From NCBI RefSeq assembly GCF_041821065.1, contig NZ_JBGUAX010000008.1, positions 186,001 to 250,000 of the forward strand: a DNA stretch of 64,000 nucleotides, written 5' to 3'. Origin of the DNA: Egicoccus sp. AB-alg2 (GTDB lineage Bacteria; Actinomycetota; Nitriliruptoria; Nitriliruptorales; Nitriliruptoraceae). The notes under the pieces are model-generated. The model was not told where the DNA came from. It did not search any database and saw nothing but the letters and a program-made list of their open reading frames with translations. A program made the translations under genes and the position numbers. Every line of letters starts with the position of its first letter. The first letter of the stretch is position 1. This document shows positions 17,326 to 26,120 of this stretch, piece by piece.

Positions 17326-18804
17326 GTGCTGACCGACATGTTCAGCGGACTGGGTCTGCTCGGCGGCACCGCCCTCCTCTACATGCTGATCGGGATCGTG
17401 TTCTCGACCATCGCGGTCGTGACCCCCGGCCTCGGAGGCCTGTTCGCGATCGCCATCGTCCTCCCCTTCGCGTTCCAGCTCGAACCGCCGGTCGGCATCG
17501 CCCTCATCATGGGCGTGACGGTGGTCAGCGGCACGGGCAACACGATCACCTCCGTCCTCTACGGCATCCCCGGCTCCGCGTCCGGGGTGGCCACGACCTT
17601 CGACGGCTACCCGATGTCGCGGCGGGGCGAAGGCATCCGGGCCGTGGCTGCCGGGCTGACGGCGTCGGCGATCGGCGGTGTGTTCGGCGCGGTGGTCCTC
17701 GGGTTCGCGCTGCCGGTCCTACGGCCGTTGGTCCTGCTGTTCCGGTCGCCCGAGTTCCTCGCGCTGATCCTGCTGGCATTGGTGTTCATGGCGTTCGTCG
17801 GGCAGAGCGATCCCATGAAGGGGCTGATCTCGGGCGGCATCGGACTCATGCTGTCGTTCGTCGGCCTCGAGCAGAGCACCGCGGCGCAACGGTGGACGTT
17901 CGGGCAACTCTATCTCTGGGACGGCATCGCGCTGGTTCCCGTCGTGCTGGGTCTCTACGCGATCACGGAGATGATCGACCTCATACGTCAAGGCAGCGCC
18001 ATCAACGAGTCCGGCCAGCAGGAGCACTGGTGGGTCCAGATGCGCCGCGGCATGGCCGACACCGTCCGGCATTGGAGGGCCACGTTGCAGAGCTCGTTCG
18101 CGGGCCTGTGGGTGGGCATGGCGCCTGGCCTGGGGGACGCGGCGGCACAGTTCGTCGGTTACGCGCAGGTGGCGAAGACCTCCAAGAATCCGAAGGCGTT
18201 CGGCACCGGCACCGTGGAGGGGGTCATCGCGGCCGACGCGGCCACGAACTCGAAGGAGGGTGGCGCGCTCATCCCGACCCTGGCATTCGGGATCCCTGGC
18301 AGCGCCTCGATGGCGATCGTGCTGGCAGCGTTCCTGGCGTTCGGTATCCAGCCGGGTCCGTCCATGCTCAGCGAGAACATCAGCATCGTGTGGATGATCA
18401 TCTGGATCCTGGTCATCGGCAACCTCATCGGCACCGTGGTGACCCTCGCGATCACGCCGGGGATGGCCAAGCTCACCGAGTTGCGGACGTCCCTCATCGT
18501 GCCCCCCATCCTCATCGCGAGCATCTTCGGTGCCTTCAGTGCCAGCAACGCGATCGGCGACGTCGTGGTCATGATCGCCGTGGGGTTCCTGGGCTGGCTC
18601 CTCAAGCACAACGGCTATTCGCGCGCGATCTTGCTGATCGGCTTCGTGCTCGGCCAACTGCTCGAGCAGAACTATCTGCTGATGATGCGGGTCTATGGCG
18701 CCGGTGCGCTCACGCGCCCGATCGCCGTCGGCATCTATGCCCTGACCGCGTTGATCATCGTCGTCCCATTGTTGAAGTGGCTGTACCGGGTGGTGCGGGG
18801 GTAG
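17326..18804 (+). CDS. tctA: tripartite tricarboxylate transporter large membrane subunit (TctA)
   Basis: This 492-residue integral membrane protein has about 11-12 helices. The family's duplicated signature GIPGSAS occurs twice (LYGIPGSASGVATTFDGYP near 82 and AFGIPGSASMAIVLAAF near 323), as expected of the inverted-repeat TctA fold. It forms the translocation channel for carboxylate taken from TctC, probably driven by an ion gradient. A GTG start follows GGAAGG. It is coupled to tctB upstream, and a separate promoter for the aldehyde dehydrogenase begins 17 bases after its stop. Confidence 0.92.
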   Translation: MLTDMFSGLGLLGGTALLYMLIGIVFSTIAVVTPGLGGLFAIAIVLPFAFQLEPPVGIALIMGVTVVSGTGNTITSVLYGIPGSASGVATTFDGYPMSRRGEGIRAVAAGLTASAIGGVFGAVVLGFALPVLRPLVLLFRSPEFLALILLALVFMAFVGQSDPMKGLISGGIGLMLSFVGLEQSTAAQRWTFGQLYLWDGIALVPVVLGLYAITEMIDLIRQGSAINESGQQEHWWVQMRRGMADTVRHWRATLQSSFAGLWVGMAPGLGDAAAQFVGYAQVAKTSKNPKAFGTGTVEGVIAADAATNSKEGGALIPTLAFGIPGSASMAIVLAAFLAFGIQPGPSMLSENISIVWMIIWILVIGNLIGTVVTLAITPGMAKLTELRTSLIVPPILIASIFGAFSASNAIGDVVVMIAVGFLGWLLKHNGYSRAILLIGFVLGQLLEQNYLLMMRVYGAGALTRPIAVGIYALTALIIVVPLLKWLYRVVRG

Positions 18805-18820
18805 CGCCCGATTCGCTCCG

Positions 18821-18849
18821 TTGACACCCCTCACCCGGCACCCTACGCT
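18821..18849 (+). promoter_or_regulatory. sigma-70 promoter for the aldehyde dehydrogenase operon
   Basis: A perfect TTGACA (18821-18826) is followed after 17 bases by TACGCT (18844-18849), a normal actinobacterial -10. The FadR-type operator at 18854-18866 covers the predicted transcription start, so this is one of the clearest promoter-operator pairs in the window. Confidence 0.7.
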
Positions 18850-18853
18850 CGTT

Positions 18854-18866
18854 TTGGTCGGACCAT
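18854..18866. promoter_or_regulatory. FadR-type operator upstream of the aldehyde dehydrogenase
   Basis: TTGGTCGGACCAT is a perfect TGGTnnnACCA site placed just downstream of the -10 element, an ideal position for repression by a ligand-responsive GntR protein. Confidence 0.75.
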
Positions 18867-18901
18867 AAAACCAACTGTCGCTCTTCCGAGGAGGCCGAGC
18901 C

Positions 18902-20416
18902 GTGGCCGTCGACGTGGCGCACGACGTCACCTTCCAGCGCCAGCAGATCGCGAGTCGGACCTACGGCTTCCGGATCGGTGGCTCGCGCATCCAGCAGGAG
19001 CGTTCGACGCTGCCCGCTGTGGATCCGACGACGGAACGCACCATCACGGACGTGCCGCTGGCGACGATGGACGACGTCGACGATGCCGTCGCAGCCGCGA
19101 ACGAAGCGGGGCGTGCCTGGGGCCGGCTGCATTGGACGGAGCGTGCACGTGCGCTGCGGGCCTTCGCCGACGTCATCGAGGAACACGCGGAGGAACTCGG
19201 CCGACTCGACACGGTCGATGCCGGCCTGCCGATCTCGACCGCCGTCAAGGACGCGCACGACGCGGCCAAGGCCTGTCGCTACTTCGCGGGACTAGCGGGA
19301 GAGGTCGTTGGCCGTGCGTTCCCCTGGTCCCCGGGTGCGCCCTTCATGCACACGAACCGCGAGCCGTACGGCGTGGTCGGCAAGATCGTGCCGTTCAACC
19401 ACCCGGTGAAGTTCGCCGCGGTGAAATCCGCACCGGCGCTCGTCACCGGCAACAGCGTGATCGTCAAGCCGAGCGAGTTCACCATGCTCTCGGCACTGCG
19501 CCTCGCTGAGCTGGCGGACGAGGTGCTGCCGCCCGGGGTCTTCACCGTGCTGCCGGGCGGTGCCGACGTCGGTGCCGCCCTGGTCGAGCATCCGGACGTG
19601 CCACGGCTCGCATTCACCGGTTCCGTGGCGACGGGCCAGCACGTCATGCGGGGCGCCGCGACCGAGATCAAGCACGTCACCGCCGAACTCGGCGGGAAGA
19701 ACCCGCTGCTGGTCTTCCCCGACGTGGACATCCCGCAGGTCGCTCGCGCGGCGGTGAACTCACTCGACCTGTTCCGCTCACCGGGGCAGGCGTGCTGGTC
19801 CACGTCGCGGGTCTTCGTCCACGAGGCGATCCACGACCGTTTCCTGGACGAGGTGCTGCGGGTCGTCGCGACCATCCAGGTCGGCGACCCGCTCGACCAG
19901 GCGATGGACATCGGGCCCGTCGCCTACGAAGGGCATCGCGACCGCGTGGACGAACTGATCCGCTCGGGCATCGAGGAAGGAGCCCGGCCTCTGGCCGGCG
20001 GCATTCCCGATCGTGAGCGCACCGGCTTCTTCGTGGACCCGACCGTGTTCGCAGACGTCGAGCCCGGCATGCGGATCGCCCAGGAGGAGGTCTTCGGCCC
20101 GGTCATGTCGGTGCTGCGGTGGTCGGACGAGTCGTCGCTCTTGGCGGCCGCCAACGACGTGCCCTACGGCTTGACCGCGGCGATCTGGAGTGCCGACGTG
20201 GGACGCGCACAGGTGATCGCTCGTGAACTCCAGGCCGGCATCGTGTGGATCAACACCGCCTCGGCCCGTCCCGTGGGCATGCCCTTCGGCGGCTACAAGC
20301 GCAGCGGCGTCGGCAAGGAAGGCAACTTGGAGGACCTGTTCAGCTACACGCAGGAGAAGGCGGTCATCGTCGGGACGGACGCTCGGTCCTCGGAGGACCT
20401 CGATCCGGTGTGCTGA
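18902..20416 (+). CDS. NAD(P)-dependent aldehyde dehydrogenase
   Basis: This 504-residue ALDH superfamily enzyme has the oxyanion and cofactor region VPFNHPVKFAA near 161, catalytic Glu near 262 in TAELGGKNPLL and catalytic Cys near 298 in SPGQACWSTSR. It oxidises an aldehyde to a carboxylate in the cytoplasm. The ThDP decarboxylase-like enzyme encoded downstream could supply that aldehyde from a 2-oxoacid, as in benzoylformate pathways; that pairing is inference. The GTG start is preceded by GAGGAGG. It has its own strong promoter with an overlapping FadR-type operator. Confidence 0.9.
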   Translation: MAVDVAHDVTFQRQQIASRTYGFRIGGSRIQQERSTLPAVDPTTERTITDVPLATMDDVDDAVAAANEAGRAWGRLHWTERARALRAFADVIEEHAEELGRLDTVDAGLPISTAVKDAHDAAKACRYFAGLAGEVVGRAFPWSPGAPFMHTNREPYGVVGKIVPFNHPVKFAAVKSAPALVTGNSVIVKPSEFTMLSALRLAELADEVLPPGVFTVLPGGADVGAALVEHPDVPRLAFTGSVATGQHVMRGAATEIKHVTAELGGKNPLLVFPDVDIPQVARAAVNSLDLFRSPGQACWSTSRVFVHEAIHDRFLDEVLRVVATIQVGDPLDQAMDIGPVAYEGHRDRVDELIRSGIEEGARPLAGGIPDRERTGFFVDPTVFADVEPGMRIAQEEVFGPVMSVLRWSDESSLLAAANDVPYGLTAAIWSADVGRAQVIARELQAGIVWINTASARPVGMPFGGYKRSGVGKEGNLEDLFSYTQEKAVIVGTDARSSEDLDPVC

Positions 20417-20454
20417 ATCGTCGCGGCACCACGAAGGCGGCGCGACGCGGGAGT

Positions 20455-20477
20455 ACCACCACCGATCGGTGTGGTGG
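20455..20477. promoter_or_regulatory. stem-loop between ALDH and tctC copy 2
   Basis: CACCGATCGGTG is a 12-base perfect palindrome extended by CCAC/GTGG with a two-base bulge. It sits 23 bases upstream of the TctC start and 39 after the ALDH stop. It could be an RNA processing or stability element, or an operator for another regulator; nothing in the sequence decides between them. Confidence 0.4.
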
Positions 20478-20499
20478 AGGCGATAGAGGGAGAAGCCAC

Positions 20500-21615
20500 A
20501 TGAACGGCAAACGACTGCGAGGCGTGATCGCGGTCCTCTCTGCGGCAGCGCTGCTCCTCGCGGCGTGCGGCGGAGACGACGCGACCGAGACGGAACCGGG
20601 AGCGGAGACCGCGACCGACACGGACCCGGCCGAGGGTGACGAGGCGGGCGCCGAGGAGGACGCCGACGCCGGCGGCGAGATCCCCGAGGACAATCCGCTC
20701 GCCGGAGAGCAGATCACCCTGACGGTCGGCGTCGGACCCGGTGGCGGGTACGACGCCTACGTGCGGCTGATCGCCCCGTACCTCGAAGAGCAACTCGGGG
20801 CGACCGTGGTGATCAACAACGAGCCCGGCGCCGGAGGCCTCGTTGCCCTCAACAACCTGCTCGCGTCGCCGCCCGACGGTACGCAGGTCATGTTGATCAA
20901 CGGCTCGGGCATCGCCGGCTCGGCACTCGCCGAGGCGGAAGGTGTCAACTTCGAGCTCGAGGACCTGACGTATCTCGCCCGTGTCTACGCCGGCCCGAAG
21001 CTGATCGGTTCCGGCCCGGACTCCGGGTACGAGACGCTCGAAGACCTCGAGAACGCCGACGACCCCTTCCTGTTCGGGGCGAGCGGACCCGGGGCTTCCA
21101 CCTACGTCGAAGCACTCCTCGTCATGGAGATCCTCGGCTATCCGTACGAGATCGTGACCGGATACGACGGTTCGTCGGATGTCCTCGCCGCCATGCTCGT
21201 CGGCGAGGTCGACGGCATCATCGTCGACCTCGACACGCTCGGCCCCACGGTCGACGAGGGCGACGCCATCCCGATCCTGCTCACCGGCACCGAGGAGCGC
21301 TCCGACCAGGTGCCGGACACGCCCATCCTCCGGGAGCTCGACCTCGACAGTGAGCAACAGGAGCTCGTCGACGCCTTCGAGGCGCTGCTCGATCTGGGAC
21401 GCAGCCTGGTCGCGCATCCGGACACGCCCGACGAGTTGGTGCAGACGCTACGGACGGCGTTCGACAACATCCTGACCGATCCCGACTTCGTCGAGGATGC
21501 CGAAAGCCAGGGACGTCCGATCGGGTACGTCGATGCGGCCGGCGTCGAGGACCTCGTCGACACCATCACACAAGCGCCCGAGCGCTTCCGCGAACTGGTC
21601 AGCCTGGGCTTCTGA
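20500..21615 (+). CDS. tripartite tricarboxylate transporter substrate-binding lipoprotein (TctC family), copy 2
   Basis: This 371-residue exported lipoprotein has a signal peptide with lipobox LLAAC at residues 18-22, then an acidic Glu/Asp/Thr-rich tether to about 60. The TctC fold follows: LTVGVGPGGGYDAYVR, NNEPGAGGLVALN and GASGPGASTYVEALL. It is about as long as copy 1 (5194-6279) and clearly a paralogue, so two receptors may feed the single TctAB pair with different ligands. The ATG follows GAGGGAGAAG. A 14-bp stem-loop follows the stop. Confidence 0.88.
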   Translation: MNGKRLRGVIAVLSAAALLLAACGGDDATETEPGAETATDTDPAEGDEAGAEEDADAGGEIPEDNPLAGEQITLTVGVGPGGGYDAYVRLIAPYLEEQLGATVVINNEPGAGGLVALNNLLASPPDGTQVMLINGSGIAGSALAEAEGVNFELEDLTYLARVYAGPKLIGSGPDSGYETLEDLENADDPFLFGASGPGASTYVEALLVMEILGYPYEIVTGYDGSSDVLAAMLVGEVDGIIVDLDTLGPTVDEGDAIPILLTGTEERSDQVPDTPILRELDLDSEQQELVDAFEALLDLGRSLVAHPDTPDELVQTLRTAFDNILTDPDFVEDAESQGRPIGYVDAAGVEDLVDTITQAPERFRELVSLGF

Positions 21616-21631
21616 GCTCGCTGCGCGGCAT

Positions 21632-21664
21632 CGTCGGGTCCGACCTCCCGGGTCGGACCCGACG
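21632..21664 (+). terminator. 14-bp perfect stem-loop downstream of tctC copy 2
   Basis: CGTCGGGTCCGACC pairs perfectly with GGTCGGACCCGACG around a five-base loop, 16 bases after the TctC stop. No T-run follows. It mirrors the hairpin after the first tctC gene, so both binding-protein genes end in strong structured 3' regions, either as terminators or as transcript protectors. Confidence 0.65.
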
Positions 21665-21670
21665 GCGCTG

Positions 21671-21698
21671 GACACCATCTGACCGACACCATCTGACC
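21671..21698 (+). repeat. 14-base tandem duplication
   Basis: GACACCATCTGACC occurs twice without a gap, between the tctC hairpin and the Shine-Dalgarno site of the ThDP enzyme gene. It is probably a recent slippage duplication in the leader of that gene. Confidence 0.8.
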
Positions 21699-21711
21699 AT
21701 GGAGGTCAGCC

Positions 21712-23376
21712 ATGCTCGTCGCCGACGCACTGGTGCGCCAGCTCCAGGCCCTCGAGGTCGAGTACGTCTTCGGGCTACCTGGGAGTACGGAGGGCCCGCT
21801 CCTCGACGCGCTCGGCCGTGTCGACCAACCACGTTTCGTGCTCGGCCTGCACGAATCCATCGTCGTCGCGATGGCCGACGGGTACGCACGGGTTTCCGGT
21901 CGACCTGGTGTGGTGTCGCTGCACACGTCGGTCGGGACCGGCAATGCCGTCGGGCAGGTGATGAACAGCTGGGTCGATCGCTCGCCGATCGTTGCCATCA
22001 TCGGTCACAAGGATGCGCGCATCGCCAACCGCGATGGTTTCTGCACCGTCGAGCACCTACCGGGATTGTTGCGCCCCTACACGAAGTGGAGCCGGTCCGT
22101 CGAGGACCCGCAGCTGGCCGTCGAGGACCTGACGCGTGCGTTCGCGCTGGCGCAGCGCATCCCGACGGGTCCGGTGGCGCTGGTCGTCACGGAGGACCGC
22201 GCCGCGGCCGACGTCGAGCAGGCGAAGGAAGCCACCATCGGTGCGACCCCGGCCGGCGCAGCGCCGTCATCAGCGGCGATCGAGGAACTGCGGCAGCGGC
22301 TGCGTGGCGCCAGCCGGCCCCTCTTCCTCGCCGGCGACGGCGTCGCGCGCACGGGCGCCCGGCAGCTCCTCGTCGAGGTCGCCGAGGAGTTCGGCGTGCC
22401 GGTCCTGCTCGAACCTCGCCGTTCCGCGGCACGCATCAACGTCCCGACCGATGCATCGGTGTGCTGCGGCGAGTACCAGCCGGATCACCCGGCTGTTCGC
22501 GACGCCGACCTGGTGGTGGCATTCGGCGCCCGCGTCTTCGTGGAGTTCGAGCCGGCGACGGGGTCCGAGCTTCCCGAGGGCGCCGCACTCGTGCACGTGC
22601 ACGACGACCCGAGCGAGCTGAACAAGCGCTACCCAGCGGATCAGGCAATCGTGGCGAGCAGCGCGGAGACGCTACGGGCGCTACGGGGGACGGCGGACCC
22701 GATGGCAGCCGAGGAAGGTCGAGGCCGGATGCGCGAACTCGTGCATGCGTATCGGACCGCGCGTCAGGAACGACGTGATGCGGCCGTCGACGACGACTCG
22801 TCGCTCAGCGTCGACCTGGTTGCGCAGACCCTGGACGAACGGCTCGCCGATGACACGATCGTGATCGACGAGGGTGTCCGCTCCTCACGTGTGCTTCTGC
22901 GGCATCTGCAGATAGGCGCCGATCGTGAATACCACCGCAACACCGGTGGCGCGATCGGCTGGGGTTTGCCGGCGGCAATCGGAGCGAGGTTGGCGGCGCC
23001 GGAGCGTCCCGTGGTGCTGTTCGTCGGCGACGGCAGCGCGCTGATGTCGATCCAGGCCCTGTGGACTGCGGCCCGCTACGAGCTCGACGTGACCGTCTTC
23101 GTCTCGAACAACCGTGGATACCAGGCGGTGCAGGCCGCCGTCGAGAAACATCGCGCAGGTCGGCTGGACGGACCGGCGGTGGGGGCGGGGATCGACGGGC
23201 CCGCCCCGGACTTCGTCCCGCTGGCCGCCGGTTTCGGCGTGCCGGCGCGAGCGGTCGACACCGTCGGCCAGCTCCGTGAGGCGATGGACTGGGCCAGAGA
23301 CGAGACGGGGCCGACACTCATCGAACTGCGACTGGAGGCGGGCGAACACGTCGGAACCGGCGCCGTCGGAGGCTGA
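21712..23376 (+). CDS. thiamine diphosphate-dependent enzyme (benzoylformate decarboxylase/acetolactate synthase family)
   Basis: This 554-residue protein has the three-domain ThDP architecture. Glu48 in LGLHESIVV activates the cofactor, and FVGDGSALMS near 436 with the downstream Asn in SNNRGYQ is the Mg-ThDP motif. Family members decarboxylate or ligate 2-oxoacids. With an aldehyde dehydrogenase encoded two genes upstream, 2-oxoacid to aldehyde to acid is a reasonable but unproven sequence. An ATG follows GGAGGTC. It ends 19 bases from the convergent molybdenum hydroxylase gene. Confidence 0.85.
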   Translation: MLVADALVRQLQALEVEYVFGLPGSTEGPLLDALGRVDQPRFVLGLHESIVVAMADGYARVSGRPGVVSLHTSVGTGNAVGQVMNSWVDRSPIVAIIGHKDARIANRDGFCTVEHLPGLLRPYTKWSRSVEDPQLAVEDLTRAFALAQRIPTGPVALVVTEDRAAADVEQAKEATIGATPAGAAPSSAAIEELRQRLRGASRPLFLAGDGVARTGARQLLVEVAEEFGVPVLLEPRRSAARINVPTDASVCCGEYQPDHPAVRDADLVVAFGARVFVEFEPATGSELPEGAALVHVHDDPSELNKRYPADQAIVASSAETLRALRGTADPMAAEEGRGRMRELVHAYRTARQERRDAAVDDDSSLSVDLVAQTLDERLADDTIVIDEGVRSSRVLLRHLQIGADREYHRNTGGAIGWGLPAAIGARLAAPERPVVLFVGDGSALMSIQALWTAARYELDVTVFVSNNRGYQAVQAAVEKHRAGRLDGPAVGAGIDGPAPDFVPLAAGFGVPARAVDTVGQLREAMDWARDETGPTLIELRLEAGEHVGTGAVGG

Positions 23377-23395
23377 CCACCCTCCGGCGCGTCGC

Positions 23396-26095
23396 TCAGG
23401 CCGGCGTCGTCTGCTCGCTCCGCAGCAGCTGGTCACGGACACGTTCGGGCGTGAACGGCAGCGATCGCAGACGGACACCGCAGGCGTCCGCTATCGCATT
23501 GGCGATCGCCGGGGCGACGAGTGGCGTGGTGGCCTCACCTGCTCCGAGCGGCCGGCTGCCGGGACGGTCGAGCAGTACGACGCGCATGCCGGGCACCTGC
23601 GAGGCGCGTGCCACCCGATAGCTCGCCCAGTCGGTCGTCACGACGCCGGTCCGATCGACGCGCAACTCCTCGCCGAAGGTGCGGCTCAGGCCGTGCACCA
23701 CGCCACCCTCCAGTTGCTGCCTGAGCCCGTCTGCATCGACGACGGCACCGGCGTCGACCGCGACCGTCAGGTGCAGGGGCGCGAGCAGGCTGGCCTCGAG
23801 ATCCACCGCCACACGGGCGACCACGGCCGCATACGCCTTGTCGCCCGCATAGCGTGCCAGCGCCACACCTCGGCCGATCGGCATCGCGCCCGACGACGGC
23901 ACGGAGGTGTCGTCGACCCGCAGTGCCTCGTCCAGCACCCGTCGGGCGCGGTCGTTCTGAAGGTGGCGACGCCGCAATTCGACCGGGTCGAGCTGCAGCC
24001 CGGCGGCGATCTCGTCCATCATGGATTCGATGGCGAAGACGTGCAGGACGGCTCCCAGCGATCGCAGCGAACTCGTCCGCAGCGGTCCGTCGACGTGACG
24101 TGCCCGCGCGTGGACGGCGTCGAATGCGTAGATCGGATCGAGGTTGCGCCCTCCACCGCCACTGGCGCCGAGCTCCGGACGTCCGACGTCCCCGGCACGT
24201 AGCCAGGCGGGGATCAGGCGGTCGCCCTGCCCTCGGGGCCGGGCGCCGTGGGCGTCGGTCAACGCGTCGTGCCGCCAACCGGCCACCTTGCCGTCCGCAG
24301 TGACCCACGCGTCGACGTCGGCCCGCATCGCCGAGCCATACGGCTCGACGACGAACTCCTGCCACGGCTCGAACGCGAAGCGGACGTGTTGCCCGGGCAC
24401 GATGTCGGCGGCCAGCATCGCGAATGCCGCGGCATCGTCAGCTGCGTTGTGGCCATAGCAGCCGGGCCCCGGCACTTGGTGGACCGTGATCTGGTTCTGG
24501 GCCCGGCCACTGATCGCGGCGAGTTCGGCACGGAGCGGGAAGATTCCTTGCGTCTGTGACCAGACCTGGAGGCCGTCATCTTCACTGAGGGCGACAGCGG
24601 CGGACGGCGCGATGGGAGCGTGCGCCTGATAGGGCTTGTCGTAGACGGCGCGGAAGTGACGGAGTTCCTCGTGATCCGCCGGGAGCGTGTCGTCGCGTGC
24701 GGTCCACGCGGTCCCGTCGTCGTCACCCAACAGCCGGTGGTCGGCCGGGCCGGGTCGCAGCGTCGGGCCGGACCAGCGCGCGCCCGCCGCGATCGTGTCG
24801 GCACCGCGCCGGGCCGTCTCCTCGTCCTGTGCGACCACCAGCACGAGGCTGCCGTCGACGGCGACGGCACATACTTGCGACCACGACCGGACGGCCTTCG
24901 TGGCGGCAGACTCCAGGCGAGCCTGAGGATGTGGCGGAATGACGGCCCGCGCGTGCAGGAGCCCCGGGGGCTGCAAGTCGTGCACGTATCCGGTCTCGCC
25001 ACGAAGCTTCTGCCGGAACTCGTGGTGGCCTTCCTGTCGAACCGCGGAGGCGAACTGCCAGCTTGGCGACACGTCCGTGCGGATCCGACCGACGACGGGA
25101 TCACCGTCGACGAGTTCGGCGATCGAGAGGTGCGCGGTGCCGCCGACGAGCACGGCGTCGTGACGTATCGACCACTCGTCGGCGCCGGGGGCCCGGGCGC
25201 GGGCCCGTTCGATCAGGATCTGTCTCGCCGTGGCAGCGGCGAGCGCGACGGCCAGTCCACTTTGCTGCATGGAACGACTGCCCGAGGTGAACCCTTCGTT
25301 TGGGCTCGTCGCGGTCGTGGGGGTGTCGACCCAGACACGCGCGGCCTCGACGCCCAGCGTCGCGGCCGCGACCCGGCGCAGCGCGGTGTGCACCGCCTGC
25401 CCGATGTCGGAGCGCCCGCTCAGCAGCTGCACCGTCCCGTCGGCGTGGAACCGAAGCCAGTGCTCGACGCGGGGTGCGGCGGTGAGCTCTGGCGGCAGTT
25501 GCGCCGGTCGGGCGTCGACGGCGTCATCGTCGATCCTGATGAGCTCGCAGGCACTGATGTCGTCGCTCGGTTCGACGGCGCGTGCCCGGCTGGTCGTTGC
25601 TGCGGCAGGCACGGCGGCGATGCCCAGTACGCGGCGCGCTGCCTGGAGTAGCCGGGGATACGCGCCGCAGCGGCACAGGTGCTCGTCGAACGTCGCGCGC
25701 AGATCGGCGTCCGTGACCGGGTGTGGTGTCGCGGCCAGGCCGACCGTCGCTGCCACGAAACCTGGGACGCAGTAGCCGCACTGACCTGCGTCGATCGAGG
25801 AGAAAGCGTCCCGCGCGAGCTGCCATGCGGCCGTGTCCGCCTGGGGCGTGGTGACCTCGCGTCGCGCCACCGTGGCCAGCGTCCGGTCGCAGCTGGTCGC
25901 TCGCTCGCCGTCGACGAGGACCGCGCACGTCCCGCACTGGCCGGCTCCGCATCCGGCCCGGACCGCCCGCGGGCCACGCAGCTCCCGCAGCACGTCGATC
26001 AGGCGCCGATCGCCGCCGCCGCTACGCACCGCCCGCCCGTCGAGCCGGAACTCGACGACGGCGTCGGGCGGTGGCGTGTCGTCACTGGCAGCCAC
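23396..26095 (-). CDS. fused [2Fe-2S]/molybdopterin hydroxylase (xanthine oxidase family, isoquinoline 1-oxidoreductase-like)
   Basis: This single 899-residue chain joins two subunits that are usually separate. Residues 1-155 form the two-cluster iron-sulfur domain with all eight cysteines (49, 54, 57, 69 and 106, 109, 141, 143). The remainder is the molybdopterin-cytosine-dinucleotide subunit, ending in GAGEATTP, which carries the catalytic Glu. No FAD subunit is encoded nearby, as in IorAB-type enzymes that pass electrons to cytochromes. These enzymes hydroxylate N-heteroaromatics or oxidise aldehydes with water as oxygen donor. The GTG start lies 25 bases after the gntR stop, so the two are probably cotranscribed. 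Confidence 0.87.
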   Translation of the reverse strand: MAASDDTPPPDAVVEFRLDGRAVRSGGGDRRLIDVLRELRGPRAVRAGCGAGQCGTCAVLVDGERATSCDRTLATVARREVTTPQADTAAWQLARDAFSSIDAGQCGYCVPGFVAATVGLAATPHPVTDADLRATFDEHLCRCGAYPRLLQAARRVLGIAAVPAAATTSRARAVEPSDDISACELIRIDDDAVDARPAQLPPELTAAPRVEHWLRFHADGTVQLLSGRSDIGQAVHTALRRVAAATLGVEAARVWVDTPTTATSPNEGFTSGSRSMQQSGLAVALAAATARQILIERARARAPGADEWSIRHDAVLVGGTAHLSIAELVDGDPVVGRIRTDVSPSWQFASAVRQEGHHEFRQKLRGETGYVHDLQPPGLLHARAVIPPHPQARLESAATKAVRSWSQVCAVAVDGSLVLVVAQDEETARRGADTIAAGARWSGPTLRPGPADHRLLGDDDGTAWTARDDTLPADHEELRHFRAVYDKPYQAHAPIAPSAAVALSEDDGLQVWSQTQGIFPLRAELAAISGRAQNQITVHQVPGPGCYGHNAADDAAAFAMLAADIVPGQHVRFAFEPWQEFVVEPYGSAMRADVDAWVTADGKVAGWRHDALTDAHGARPRGQGDRLIPAWLRAGDVGRPELGASGGGGRNLDPIYAFDAVHARARHVDGPLRTSSLRSLGAVLHVFAIESMMDEIAAGLQLDPVELRRRHLQNDRARRVLDEALRVDDTSVPSSGAMPIGRGVALARYAGDKAYAAVVARVAVDLEASLLAPLHLTVAVDAGAVVDADGLRQQLEGGVVHGLSRTFGEELRVDRTGVVTTDWASYRVARASQVPGMRVVLLDRPGSRPLGAGEATTPLVAPAIANAIADACGVRLRSLPFTPERVRDQLLRSEQTTPA

Positions 26096-26120
26096 GTGTA
26101 CCCCTACTTCGCCGTCAAGA

